Part shown: piece after piece, positions 9,480 to 20,708 of the stretch
Numbering within the stretch: the first letter of the stretch is position 1
Layout: every line of letters begins with the position of its first letter
Assembly: GCA_031761405.1 (NCBI GenBank)
Contig: JASEVX010000010.1
Location: 8,027,977-8,091,976 of the forward strand
Length of the DNA: 64,000 nucleotides
Direction: 5' to 3'
Source: Serripes groenlandicus
Taxonomy: Eukaryota; Mollusca; Bivalvia; Cardiida; Cardiidae
The notes under the pieces: generated by a model
What the model was told of the DNA's origin: nothing
What the model saw: only the letters and a program-made list of their open reading frames with translations
Databases searched by the model: none
Program-made: the position numbers and the translations under genes

Positions 9480-9692
9480 TTAACCCTTTCCCACCTGCAA
9501 ACGCACTTTGGCGCCCCAGCAGCATACGACCTTTGAAAATATTGTGGCCAAAGGTGAAGTTGCTCATGATGATGAGCAATTTCTCCTTTGGCCACAATGT
9601 TTTCAATTTTATCTATCTTATATGGAGATTGTTCAGGTTTTTGTACTATGTTTTCAAAGTCGTCTGCTGCATATTTGTTGTATGTGGGTTAA
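9480..9692 (-). mobile_element. TTAA MITE sharing a TTAA with the next copy
   Basis: The left end is TTAACCCTTTCCCACCTGC. The core has an extra ATG triplet (GATGATGAGC). The right end GTATGTGGGTTAA has lost part of its G/A tract and shares TTAA 9689-9692 with the next element. Confidence 0.8.
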
Positions 9693-9952
9693 CACTTTCA
9701 CACGCAGACGTAATTTGGTGCATATACAGCAGTTGACTTTTGAAAACAATATAGCAACGGGAAAATTCTTATTAAATCTACCATCTCAACTTTGGCTATC
9801 AAAGTGAGGATTTTATTTTACACTGCTAATTGTAAGGATTTCCTCCATTTTCCCACAATGTTTTCATCGGAATTCAAGAATTACACTTGCGTTTATAGAG
9901 TTCATATTTTAAAAGTCGTCTGTGTGAAAAAATGTTGTATTTGGAAAAGGTG
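9689..9952 (-). mobile_element. Degraded TTAA MITE
   Basis: It opens TTAACACTTTCACACGCAGACG, followed by a CAGCAGTTGACTTTTGAAAAC block and a right block GTCGTCTGTGTG ending TTTGGAAAAGGTGAA. Confidence 0.55.
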
Positions 9953-9981
9953 AATGCGACCTGACCAATTGTGGTATTTTA

Positions 9982-10232
9982 TGACGCCTATGCTTGATTG
10001 TTTGGTGTTTTACGCCGCTTTCAACACCTTTTCATTTATATCACGGCGTTTCCTGAATAAGTTACTACTACTACTAATGCTAACCCCACAACCCAAAGCG
10101 CCAAGGAGGGCAGCTATTACTACCATTTTTAAACTTTTTGGTATGACCCGATCGGGCGTCGAACCTGTGACCTCCCTCACCAGAGCCGGACGCTGTACCA
10201 CAATAACCACCGAGGCGGTATTGACGCCTATG
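9982..10232 (-). mobile_element. tRNA-derived SINE with 11-bp target duplication
   Basis: On the minus strand it starts with a tRNA-like head: an A-box-like GGTGGTTATTGTGG and a B-box-like GGTTCGACGCC. A GCTGCCCTCCTTGGCGC middle follows, then a CGGCGTAAAACACCAAAC tail. The flanks TGACGCCTATG at 9982 and 10222 form a perfect target duplication, which supports target-primed insertion. Pol III transcription and LINE mobilisation are inferred from the class. Confidence 0.85.
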
Positions 10233-10569
10233 TAACATTCTCTATATTCGGACCCACGGGACTGCCAAATCTGCCAAATCTACCTCAAATCTACCTTTAC
10301 ACTGCGCCACTCGAAATCAGCCATTCAGAAATTTGAAATCAAATGCATATACATGTACTAGCGAATAGTCAATTTTGGGTTATATATAGAGTATCTAGTT
10401 ATGACGTTAATCTCTGGAGAGGGGGGACGAGGTTCAAGCCCCAATATTATCTGGTTTTGTTTTGTTTTGTTTTGTTTTAACCTATTACCCCCACTCTCAA
10501 TAGTAATTCGGTTTTCTGGGTAATTTGCCGGTTATACAGTTATCATAATGCATCTGTCGTAATGCTCGC

Positions 10570-10705
10570 AAGCAACATTGAACGAACAGGAGGGCGGACA
10601 TGGCTATCATATTTACAGTCTACGGTATGACATGGCCGGGGGATCGATCCCTGGTCTTCCGCTCACAAGATGAACGCTCTAACCTCTACACCACGGTGGC
10701 GGTAT
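10570..10705 (-). mobile_element. SINE head, second tRNA type
   Basis: On the minus strand GGTGTAGAGGTTAGAGCG and GGATCGATCCC form A- and B-box-like motifs in tRNA spacing. The sequence differs from the 9982 SINE. The shared CTGCC/CTCC middle is only hinted at. Confidence 0.55.
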
Positions 10706-11114
10706 CTTAATACTATCATCATACCAAAAGCTGTTATACATCTGGAGATGAGCCTTGAAACATCAGTCTGTGACTCTGAAATGCGATTGTGGAGGCTCTG
10801 AGTTCGAATTCAGGCTCCGTCAAAATTTCTCTCCCCCCACCCCTACAAACAACCAAAACGGGCACCGAACCTTGGTCTAACGCCCCAAAGCAGGACACTC
10901 TGGCCACTACACCAAATGGAAAACAAAATATTGCAAACACCCAGTCCGTAAAACATGGCTGGCAAATGTATAAAACAAAAAGTGGTTGTTTTCAGCAATT
11001 TGGTATTTTTCCCAAAGTGTTTTCGTCTGCTGCTTGGGTGTCATGAATCCAAGATAGGGCAACGACACATAAAGGTTTGTGTTCAATGACAGTATTCATC
11101 GTTTCTCGTCCCAT

Positions 11115-11343
11115 TTAACCCTTTCTGACTTACAATAAATCTGCAGCAGACGATATTGAAAACATCTGGGCAAGAAAGTGGAAAATGTCAATAAATGCAG
11201 CAATACTTATTCAAAACAGTTAAACACATTGTGGAAAAAGGGGTTATTGGTCATAATGAGCAATTTCTTCTTTTGCCACAGTGTTTTCAAAAGTCGACTG
11301 ATGCATATGCGTCCGAATGCGTCTGCAGGTGGGAAAGGGTTAA
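11115..11343 (+). mobile_element. TTAA MITE
   Basis: It runs from TTAACCCTTTCTGACTTAC to GCAGGTGGGAAAGGGTTAA. The left core arm has changed to GGTTATTGGTCATAATGAGC, so the hairpin is imperfect. Confidence 0.8.
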
Positions 11344-11715
11344 AACCTAAACGATGTCCATGTTCAACGTTATAGAAAGGTTTATTGAAATACTTGTTGT
11401 CAATAGTCCATTTTATAGCACTGTTATGCGATTTTTACGATCATGGCTGTTAAATTTGAACTTCTCCTGGACGAAAGGAGGTTTGATCACATTGTCCGAT
11501 TATGATTTACTGCGGACTTACAGCTGACATCAATATCCTGTGATAAATATAGCTGAAAAAGTAGTAATAACAAGTAAAGGGTACTGACATATTTTTTGTT
11601 ATCTCACTACGGTTTTCTCAAATATGTATGTCGTGAAGGTTGTTTAAAAGCCGTGAGCAGCCGTTCCGTTTTGTTCATGTAAACATTTTCTTAATTTGAG
11701 ATATTGCACGGTTAG
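11344..11715. other. Gap with no recognised feature
   Basis: AT-rich sequence lies between a MITE and the composite element at 11724. No frame, repeat or promoter stands out. Confidence 0.4.
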
Positions 11716-11723
11716 GATGAAAG
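11716..11723 (+). repeat. 8-bp target site duplication, left
   Basis: GATGAAAG directly abuts the left inverted end and is repeated exactly at 19556-19563. Confidence 0.8.
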
Positions 11724-12153
11724 GGCTAACTGTATTTTGCGGAACGGAACGGAACGGAACGAAACGGAACGGAACAAGTGATGGGGCACCAGACAGGGAA
11801 TATCTGTTTTCATACTTATATATTGTACCTGCGTTTTAATCAACATTTAGTAATATCTGGTTCAGGAGGGACATACTGTTATTAACTGTCCCTTGTATGA
11901 GTCGACATAAATAAATAAATAATAAATCAAAGTTGTGTCTTTAATCACGTATGCATGTCTTTACTGTCATACGATAGAAATATATATCATGTGCGGAGTT
12001 AAATCTATAACTCTGTGAAAGCTAGTGAGGAATAATCGGCAGATATTCATGAAGAACTGGTCAAACTAAAACCCATAGCAAGTGAACTTTGATTTACCTC
12101 CAGACGTCACTATTATGCACAGGTTACAAGAAATGAATAGTTATGTAGGTCGT

Positions 12154-12222
12154 TGTTCCGTTCCGTTCCGCAAAATACAGTTACCCACACGGGTAACTGT
12201 ATAATGCGGAACGGAACGGAAC
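12154..12222. repeat. Head-to-head GGAAC core, representative
   Basis: GTTCCGTTCCGCAAAATACAG and CTGTATAATGCGGAACGGAAC face each other across TTACCCACACGGGTAA. Equivalent cores lie near 13174, 13551, 14519, 15018, 15818, 16513, 16740, 17977 and 19056, usually followed by a (TA)n run. Each half resembles the terminus of the whole element, so a core looks like two element ends joined across a few bases. Confidence 0.75.
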
Positions 12223-13427
12223 AATATATATATATATATATAATTCCAACCATTAGGCAAGTGAACTTTGATTTACCGCTAGACGTTCCTATTTTGCACA
12301 TCTTTACAAGAACCAGGGCTCGAAATCTGGTCATCTAGTCCCAGAGGCGAACACACGTCCGCGTCGCTACAAAACCTAGCTATGTAGCAAGGCAAGGCAA
12401 TATAAGTTTTCCATTATACATTCACAAATCTGCATATTACCTACCAAAGTGACAGACCCATCTTCTACAAAGTCTCCCTCTATATGAAAATTCTACCTCG
12501 AAACCTTTGCAGTTTCAACAACTACTAATCTCTTACATTACCATTGGTTATTTCCGTTGGGCGCAATTGTAACCTATCTGAAAAAGTTCGACCAAATCAG
12601 GGGTCGAACTCCCCACTACAGTTTTCTTTTTGTTACAGTCCGTCTTGCCACATATGTTTGAACCTATTTGTGAAAGATGATCAAAGCTTGTCAAAGTGAC
12701 TATGTGCAAGCGGTGCTTTAGAAACACCACGTGTAGAGAAAGATACCAATGCATGCGCACCCATGCTCGAAACAATAAAGGTTTAATCTGTGCTCAGAAT
12801 GAGCTTTCAAACATCTGATTGGTTGATTAACACACATTTGTAGAAGTAAAGAGTGTTCTCTAACTTAGCAGTCACGTGACAGTGACAGTTCAACGTGCAG
12901 GAGGAATATTCATTTATTGGTTATTTCGGTTTTACGCTGTTTCAATAATATTCCAGTTGCAACGGGGATGTATGAGCCAGCGCATGAGAAACGCTAAAAG
13001 TTGGCTTCGGTGAACATTATATAACATCAAGATTAGCTAGTGCATACGAACAGTCTGATCAATATCTACTGTTGATACATGTTGATTCGAACCCATAGCA
13101 GGGGAACTTTGATTAACCTCTAGACGTCACTATTATGCACATGTTACAAGTAATGGATAGTTCTGAAGGTCGTTGTTCCGTTCCGTTCCGCAAAATACAG
13201 TTACCCACACAGGTAACTGTATAATGCGGAACGGAACGGAACAATATATATATATATATCTTTATATTAATTGTTGAAAGAATAATTACATTATCAGTAG
13301 TTCATTCTCAAATGAATATTGTAAAAAGGTAAGAATCTAAAGCGTTCAGACTCAATTAACTAAATCGTTATACGTGTGTTGTGTTTTGTGAATGCATTTT
13401 GCGAATGTTTTAAAAAAAAATGGTGGT

Positions 13428-13460
13428 GGGGGCGGGGGGGGGGGGGGGGGGGGGGGAGGG
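13428..13460 (+). repeat. Poly-G tract
   Basis: A run of more than 20 G, interrupted by single C and A bases, occurs in the left arm. The right-arm counterpart near 17787 is a short C-rich stretch followed by poly-A, so the tract expanded in one arm only. Confidence 0.8.
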
Positions 13461-13738
13461 GACTCGAACCCATAGCAAGTGAACTTTGATTTACCTCTTG
13501 ACGTTACTATTATGCACATGTTGCAAGTAATGAATAGTTATGTATCTCATTGTTCCGTTCCGTTCCGCAAAATACAGTTACCCACACAGGTAACTGTATA
13601 ATGCGGAACGGAACGGAACAATATATATATATATATTCCAACCATTAGGTAAATGGACTTTAATTTACCGCTAGACGTTCCTATTATGCACATCTTTATA
13701 AGAAATGAATAGTTTTATAGGTCGTTCCGTTTCAATGA

Positions 13739-14010
13739 ATTCAATGTTTGTTTGGGGTTTTGCGTTGCTTTCAACAATATATTTCAGTTATATCACGGTG
13801 TTTCCTGGGTAAGTTACCAGCACTACTTGTCTATTTATCTTGACACCAGAGAGTCAGTCGTCATGCTAACCCCACAACACTGAGCGCGAAGGAGGGAAAG
13901 TCATTACTACTATTTTTAAAGTATTTGGTATGACCCGGTCAGGGATAGAAAATGACACCTCCCGCACCGAGGCGAACGCTCTACCACTACATCATCGATG
14001 CGGTCAATAT
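13739..14010 (-). mobile_element. tRNA-derived SINE inside the composite element
   Basis: The reverse complement carries the tail GCAAAACCCCAAAC, the CCGTGATATAACTGAAAT block, GGGGTTAGCATGACGACTG and a tRNA-like head near 13980. It has no counterpart in the right arm, so it inserted after the palindrome formed or that side was replaced. Confidence 0.7.
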
Positions 14011-14627
14011 TCTTAATTAAACCTCACTCAATATTAATGAAATTCCGAGTAAGAACTCAAGTGAATATTTTTTTCATCTTTAAACCTATTTTTTTTTTTC
14101 GAAGTGTCTGTTAGCTGTATGAATAGTTAGAATGTTTGGTACTTAACACCGCTTTCACGTGTAGTTCAGTAACATTACATCTGCTAGATCATCAACGTGT
14201 AACCCATCTGAAAAAAAACTCGACCCGACCTGAGCTCGAATTCTGTCCTCTAGTCGATCCCAGAGGCGAACACTCGTCCGTTTGAACCTATTGGTGAAAG
14301 ATTATCGAAGCTTGTCAACATGACTATGGGCAAGCGGTGCTAAAAGTTGGCTTCTGTGAACAGTATATAACATCAAGATCAGCTAGTGCATACAAACAGT
14401 CTGATCAATATCTACTGTTGATACATGTTGATTCGAACCCATAGCAGGGGAACTTTGATTAACCTCTAGACGTCACTTTTATGCACATGTTACAAGTAAT
14501 GAATAGTTATGTAGGTCGTTGTTCCGTTCCGTTCCGTTCCGTTCCGCAAAATACAGTTACCCACACTGGTAACTGTATAATGCGGAACGGAACAATATAT
14601 ATATATATATATCTTTATATTAATTGT

Positions 14628-14758
14628 TGAAAGAATAATTACATTATCAGTAGTTCATTCTCAAATGAATATTGTTTTCTTCTCAGAAGAAAACAATATT
14701 CATTTGAGAATGAACTACTGATAATGTAATTATTCTTTCAACAATTAATATAAAGAAG
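14628..14758. repeat. Perfect local palindrome, about 130 bp
   Basis: ATATTAATTGTTGAAAGAAT through TGTTTTCTTCT is followed at once by its exact complement, centred at about 14693. It is a fold-back of the sequence that flanks every (TA)n run in the element. Confidence 0.85.
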
Positions 14759-15149
14759 TTCTGTTATGGGTTTGTCGGGTGAATGCATTGTGTGGTTACG
14801 AACAAAATTACATGGAATAACCCATAGCGAGTTTGCTGTTATTTTCTACTCAACAAAGTTAGACACTAAACAACGGACCCGAACACTCACCATCATTCAC
14901 AAAACCGATGACAAAACATTTTAATACATAATCCTATTACACCGTCACTAGTATGCACGTTGTTATAACATATATGTTTAATATTTGGATTTGAACTGGT
15001 ACAGAGTCCATTAATATTGTTCCGTTCCGTTCCGCATTATACAGTTACCTGTGTGGGTAACTGTATTTTGCGGAACGGAACGGAACAATGAAATACATAA
15101 CTATTCATTACTTGCAACATGTGCATAATAGTAACATCTAGAGGTAAAT

Positions 15150-15660
15150 CAAAGTTCACTTGCTATGGGTTCGATATGGTGCATGTTTGTGCCAAGTTAT
15201 TTGAAAATATCTCTATGCATGACAAAGTTATGGTCCGGACAAGAAAAGTTCAATTAGAGTCTATTTCTTATCACTGTGACCTTGACTTTGAATCTACAGA
15301 TTTTTTTTGCATTTGGCACATCGTCTTGATATGGTGCATGTTTGTGCCAAGTTATTTGAAAATATCTCGATGCATGACAAAGTTATGGTCCGGACAAGAA
15401 AAGTTCAATTAAAGTCTATTTCTTATCACTGTGACCTTGACCTTGAATATACAGATTTTTTTTTGCATTTGGCACATCGTCTTGATATGGTGCATGTTTG
15501 TGCCAAGTTATTTGAAAATTCTCTATGCATGGCAAAGTTATGGTCCGGACAAGGAAAGTTGACGGCCGCCCGCCGACCCAACTGCCCAACCGCCCGCCCG
15601 CCGACTTCGCCAAACTAATAACCAGATTTTTCCTTCGGAAAAACCTGGCTAAAAATACTC
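15150..15660 (+). repeat. Three tandem units of a dispersed bivalve-type repeat with terminal hairpin
   Basis: About 150-bp units repeat GATATGGTGCATGTTTGTGCC, CAAAGTTATGGTCCGGACAAG and TGTGACCTTGACCTTGAAT. The array ends in a CCGCCCGCCGAC stretch and the hairpin CCAGATTTTTCC-TTC-GGAAAAACCTGG. Open frames across it are repeat translations, not genes. Confidence 0.7.
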
Positions 15661-16029
15661 GGAATACATTGCACATTTTGATAATCTAGTCGATTAAATT
15701 TTGGAATAAAATTATTAAAAGTCATTTTAAATCCTATTACACCGTCACTAGTATGCACGTTGTTATAACATATGTGTTTAATATTTGGATTTGAACTGGT
15801 ACAGAGTCCATTAATATTGTTCCGTTCCGTTCCGCATTATACAGTTACCTGTGTGGGTAACTGTATTTTGCGGAACGGAACGGAACAATGAAATACATAA
15901 CTATTCATTACTTGCAACATGTGCATAATAGTAACATCTAGAGGTAAATCAAAGTTCACTTGCTATGGGTTCGAGTTTCCCCTCCACAAGACAGCCACAA
16001 TTGCTCTTGATAAGAATGTAAAAACAATG

Positions 16030-16350
16030 GTAACTTTGATATTTCTTCTTTATTTTTAATGAAACATCGCGCAGTCTACGCCGCTTACATTGTCCTATCT
16101 CCGGTTGTTTACAGGAGTTTGATTGGTGGTCTAGTTTTTTCAAACACTCTGACGAACCTGTTCTCAAAATCCAGTTTGGGTAATGCTCCGGCTGTCGGCG
16201 ATATTGATAAATTTTGAGAAAAGGTTCATAGAAGTGTTTGGAGAAACTAAACCACTTATCAAACTCCGTTGAAAAACCTGAGATAGGGCTCTGTAAGCGA
16301 CGTAGACTGCGCCAAGTTTCATTAAAAATGATGAAGAAATAAAAAAGTTA
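16030..16350. repeat. Imperfect inverted repeat, about 150-bp arms
   Basis: GCGCAGTCTACGCCGCTTACA..CCTATCTC..GGAGTTTGATTGGTGG on the left pairs with a diverged inverse reading CCAC..ATCAAACTCC..GAGATAGGG..TGTAAGCGACGTAG on the right. It is a separate fold-back nested in the composite element. Confidence 0.7.
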
Positions 16351-17012
16351 TCTTTGTTTTTTCTTTTAAACCGAAGTAAAATACTTCTGTGCACCGAAGC
16401 ATTTGTGACGTCAAAGTCACGTGGTATACGCACACTGACAACATTCATTTGATAATGAACTACTTATAATGTAATTATTCTTTCAGCAATTAATATAAAG
16501 ATATATATATACTGTTCCGTTCCGTTCCACATTATACAGTTACCTGTGTGGGTAACTGTATTTTGCGGAACGGAACGGAACAACGACACAAAACGACACA
16601 AAACACAACACACGTATAACGCTTTGGTTAATTGATTCTGCATGCTTTAGATTCTTACCTTTTAACAATATTCATTTGATAATGAACTACTTATAATGTG
16701 ATTATTCTTTCAACAATTAATATAAAGATATATATATATTGTTCCGTTCCGTTCCGCATTATACAGTTACCTGTGTGGGTAACTGTATTTTGCGGAACGG
16801 AACGGAACGGAACAACGACCTACATAACTATCCATTATTTGTAACATGTGGATACTAGTGACGTCTAGAGGTAAATCAAAGTTCACTTGCTATGGGTTCG
16901 AAACAACATGTATCAACAGTAGATCTTGATCAGACTGGGCGGATGCACTAGCTGATCTTGATCTTATATACTCCTACTGCACGTTGAACTGTCACTGTCA
17001 CGTGACTGCTAA

Positions 17013-17680
17013 TGCTTCCGTTACACCAAACTAGTTCTCAGAACGTCCGACCCCGTCCTACAAAAATAGTAGAACGGGTTGTGAACTGGCTAGAACGTGT
17101 AGATTTAGCAGGAAAATGTATATAAAACGAGCATAGTTAGTTCACAAACAGTTCCCAATACGTCCATCTAGTCCTTATCCCGTCTACAGTCCCGTTATAC
17201 AAAGTTCAGATCGGGTAAAATTACCCCATTCTCCTCATGGGGACACCGTTTCCAACCAGTTCAAACTCGTCTTTAGTCAGTTCGAACCCGTTCACAACTA
17301 GTTCTACTACGTTCCTTATACGTCGAAATCCGTTCTAACTAGTTCGTAACTCGACCGAGACAGTCGAACTCATTCTGAGAACGTTCTCTTCTCATTCCTG
17401 GTCCGTTCAGAACGTAATTGCAATCACGTCCTAACCGGACGGATATAAAAACCCGGTACGTTTCTGCCAGTCCTCAATCTCGTTCACCGCTTCAAGCTGT
17501 GAAGACGAACTCCACAACAATTGTGACAAACATCGTAACCATCTCTCATCCTTGTGATCATCATGCCTCCAAGGAAGGGTAGAGCCAGACAAACAGGGTG
17601 TGCTAAAGCTGCCACTACTAAAAGAATCCAAAGCACCTGCTCAACTGAAGCCCGTTCAGATCACCCCAAAGTTCCTGAGC
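17013..17680 (+). other. Captured unique segment inside the composite element
   Basis: The segment replaces sequence present in the opposite arm. It begins just after GTGACTGCTAA and ends at the GGAACGGAAC core. It is rich in GTTC/GAAC motifs, has TATATAAAA at 17119-17127 and TATAAAA at 17444-17450, and leads into the coding start at 17563. It looks like the promoter and 5' end of another gene or retroelement picked up by the element. Confidence 0.6.
17444..17480 (+). promoter_or_regulatory. TATA box plus initiator-like motif
   Basis: TATAAAAA at 17444 and TCCTCAATC about 27-30 bp downstream have the spacing of a Pol II core promoter. An ATG follows about 90 bp later. Confidence 0.5.
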
Positions 17681-17697
17681 CCGGAACGGAACAATGA
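17563..17697 (+). pseudogene. Truncated 5' coding fragment (MPPRKGRARQTG...)
   Basis: The frame starts in a reasonable context (ATCATGC), reads 44 codons and is very basic at its N-terminus (MPPRKGRARQTG). The last few codons and the stop come from the GGAACGGAAC core of the surrounding element, so the true gene was cut off at about 17680. The product is not recognised. A basic N-terminus of this kind occurs in DNA-binding proteins and some retroelement Gag proteins, but nothing here decides between them. Confidence 0.45.
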
Positions 17698-19555
17698 AAT
17701 ACATAACTATTCATTACTTGCAACATGTGCATAATAGTAACGTCTAGAGGTAAATTAAAGTTCACTTGCTATGTGTTCGAGTCACCCCCCCCGCTCCCAC
17801 CACAAAAAAAAAAAATATTCGCAAAATGCATTCACAAAACACAACACACGTATAACGATTTAGTTAATTGATTCTGCATGCTTTAGATTCTTACCTTTTT
17901 AAAATATTCATTTGAGAATTAACTGATAATGTAATTATTCCTAAAAGCAATTAATATAAAGATATATATATATATTGTTCCGTTCCGTTCCGTTCCGCAT
18001 TATACAGTTACCTGTGTGGGTAACTGTATTTTGCGGAACGGAACGGAACAACGACCTACAAAACTATCCATTACTTGTAACATGTGCATAATAGTGACGT
18101 CTAGAGGTTAATCAAAGTTCCCCTGCTATGGGTTCGAATCAACATGTATCAACAGTAGATATTGATCAGACTGTTCGTATGCACTAGCTGATCTTGATGT
18201 TATATAATGTTCACAGAAGCCAACTTTGGGCGTTTCTCATGCGCTGGCTCATACATCCCCGTTGCAACTGGAATATTATTGAAACAGCATAAAACCGAAA
18301 TAACCAATAAATGAATATTCCTCCTGCACGTTGAACTGTCACTGTCACGTGACTGCTAAGTTAGAGAACACTCTTTACTTCTACAAATGTGTGTTAATCA
18401 ACCAATCAGATGTTTGAAAGCTCATTCAGAGCACATATTAAACCTTTATTGTTTCGAGCATGGGTGCGCATGCATTGGTATCTTTCTCTACACGTGGTGT
18501 TTCTAAAGCACCGCTTGCACATAGTCACTTTGACAAGCTTTGATCATCTTTCACAAATAGGTTCAAACATATGTGGCAAGACGGACTGTAACAAAAAGAA
18601 AACTGTAGTGGGGAGTTCGATTGTACACAGGTTAGAATACCTAGCATATCGATGTGAACAATAAGTCTGGAGTTCGACCCCTGATTTGGTCGAACTTTTT
18701 CAGATAGGTTGCAATTGCGCCCAACGGAAATAACCAATGGTAATGTAAGAGATTAGTAGTTGTTGAAACTGCAAAGGTTTCGAGGTAGAATTTCCATAAA
18801 GAGGGAGACTTTGTAGAAGAGGGGTCTGTCACTTTGGTAGGTAATATGCAGATATGTGAATGTATAATGAAAAACTTATATTGCCTTGCCTTGCTACATA
18901 GCTAGGTTTTGTAGCGACGCGGACGTGTGTTCGCCTCTGGGACTAGATGACCAGATTTCGAGCCCTGGTTCTTGTAAAGATGTGCAAAATAGGAACGTCT
19001 AGCGGTAAATCAAAGTTCACTTGCCTAATGGTTGGAATTATATATATATATATATTGTTCCGTTCCGTTCCGCATTATACAGTTACCCGTGTGGGTAACT
19101 GTATTTTGCGGAACGGAACGGAACAACGACCTACATAACTATTCATTTCTTGTAACCTGTGCATAATAGTGACGTCTGGAGGTAAATCAAAGTTCACTTG
19201 CTATGGGTTTTAGTTTGACCAGTTCTTCATGAATATCTGCCGATTATTCCTCACTAGCTTTCACAGAGTTATAGATTTAACTCCGCACATGATATATATT
19301 TCTATCGTATGACAGTATAGACATGCATACGTGATTAAAGACACAACTTTGATTTATTATTTATTTATTTATGTCGACTCATACAAGGGACAGTTAATAA
19401 CAGTATGTCCCTCCTGAACCAGATATTACTAAATGTTGATTAAAACGCAGGTACAATATATAAGTATGAAAACAGATATTCCCTGTCTGGTGCCCCATCA
19501 CTTGTTCCGTTCCGTTTCGTTCCGTTCCGTTCCGTTCCGCAAAATACAGTTAGCC
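17690..19555 (-). repeat. Outer right arm of the composite element
   Basis: This is the inverted copy of 11724-13640. It carries an extra 30-40-bp block (near 18625-18660) absent from the left arm. Confidence 0.75.
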
Positions 19556-19563
19556 GATGAAAG
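19556..19563 (+). repeat. 8-bp target site duplication, right
   Basis: GATGAAAG immediately follows the right inverted end and matches 11716-11723. Confidence 0.8.
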
Positions 19564-19687
19564 AAAGTGTCAACATTAGACGACGAAGATAAGAAATAAA
19601 ATAAATGTAAAGTATCTGCTGTTGCTTATCACGATATTTTTTTGAGAAAGCATAGCCTGTTTACTACACACTATGCACATACTTTTA

Positions 19688-19862
19688 AAATGGTAGTAAT
19701 GGCTTCCCTCCTTGGCGTTCTGGGTTGCGGGGTTAGCATTACGACTAACTTGCTGTGGTGTCAGGATAAATGGACCAGTAGTACTGGTAACTTACCCAGG
19801 AAACGCCGTGATATAACTGAACAATTGTTAAAAGCGGCGTAAAACACCAAACAATCAATCAA
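19688..19862 (+). mobile_element. SINE, 5'-truncated
   Basis: It contains the middle (TTCCCTCCTTGGCG) and 3' parts (CCAGGAAACGCCGTGATATAAC, then AAAGCGGCGTAAAACACCAA) of the SINE family and ends in a (CAAT)n tail. The tRNA-like head is missing. Confidence 0.75.
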
Positions 19863-20032
19863 TCGACACACCATGTAGTTAGAAAACCGGAAGTAAGCTT
19901 ATCCTCGGGAAAAATGTACACATGGGTATTTCTGACCTGTAAAGGTTCCGATCTGCTCGGTCTTATCAGAATCTACACACATGGTGGAAACTTCTAAAAA
20001 GCTTTGTGCAAGTAGTATGTGAACAATGCTAA

Positions 20033-20118
20033 TTTTGATAAGACTGTGCGGATGTACAGGAAGATTGGGATCTATATTGATAAGACTGTGCGGAAGTACA
20101 GGCTGGTATGGATCTATA
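20033..20118 (+). repeat. Two-unit tandem repeat, about 43 bp
   Basis: TTGATAAGACTGTGCGGA-GTACAGG..GGGATCTATA occurs twice in succession. A related block occurs near 58050 and 59035, so it belongs to a dispersed repeat. Confidence 0.6.
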
Positions 20119-20186
20119 TTAATCACACAAATAAACTTGTTTGTATCTTTTCCGACGAAGAAGCTTAAATTACGTTAGACAACGAT

Positions 20187-20412
20187 TTAACCTTTTCCCA
20201 AATAAAAATCAGCAACAGACGACTTGGAAAACATCAAGGCAAGATTATGGAAAATCTCTAAAATGGAAAGGTTAACAATTGAAAAGAGGTGAAGAATATA
20301 GTGACAGAAGGGGAATTTAATCATAATGAGCAATTTCTCTATTTGCCACAATTTCCCCAAAAGTTATCAGATGCAGTGGCGTCAGAAAGCGTCTGTATCT
20401 GGGAAATATTGG
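20187..20412 (+). mobile_element. TTAA MITE, right end decayed
   Basis: It starts TTAACCTTTTCCCAAATAAAA and has the GCAACAGACGAC block. The right end GTCTGTATCTGGGAAATATTGG has lost its final TTAA. Confidence 0.65.
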
Positions 20413-20708
20413 TGGGTAAATAACGTCGTACATGTAACTGTAATTGTCAGTTTTTTGGTTGCGTTCGGTATAAACCCAGGGAAGCCTATGCATACTCACA
20501 GCGGCTCCCTTTCTTCCACTTAAGTCTTGGTAAAGTGGTTTAAGTGTCAGCCTTGAGGGCGGGATACCAGGATTCGAGTAAGTCAGAGTCCGGCAGTAAC
20601 AAATACTATAACAATCGCAGTATTAGCCGAATTTCACAAAGTCGACTATTCCATGTTGAACATCGGACCTCTCCATTGTTGCGTCTAACAGGATGAATGT
20701 CTAAGTGG

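Larger units (their letters stand above)
11724..13640 (+). repeat. Outer left arm of the composite element
   Basis: It is the inverted counterpart of 17690-19555. Shared markers include GATGGGGCACCAGACAGGG, CGTCCGCGTCGCTAC, a TGGTCGAACTT-type block and CAACGGGGATGTATGAGCC. Small insertions and substitutions separate the arms, so this is not a single sequence read twice. Confidence 0.8.
11724..19555. mobile_element. 7.8-kb composite, partly palindromic element with 8-bp target duplication
   Basis: The outermost inverted ends are GGCTAACTGTATTTTGCGG (11724) and its complement ending at 19555. They are flanked by the direct repeat GATGAAAG at 11716-11723 and 19556-19563. Outer arms 11724-13640 and 17690-19555 are near-identical inverted copies; the interior (13640-17690) is asymmetric. 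About ten internal copies of the terminal GGAAC-rich sequence lie head to head. No transposase frame is visible, so it is non-autonomous. The 8-bp duplication fits hAT or Merlin; GG ends are reported for Merlin, but the class is not settled. Confidence 0.8.

Noticed and set aside
10010..10210. Frames on both strands containing a GALGCGV segment
   Set aside because: They lie wholly within the SINE and appear in other SINE copies (19642, 35487).
10570..10705. Functional tRNA gene
   Set aside because: A- and B-box-like motifs are present here and in other SINE heads, but the acceptor stem and overall cloverleaf do not pair.
15119..15618. Frames repeating MVHVCAKLFENISMHDK
   Set aside because: They translate the tandem dispersed repeat and have no start signal or conserved domain.
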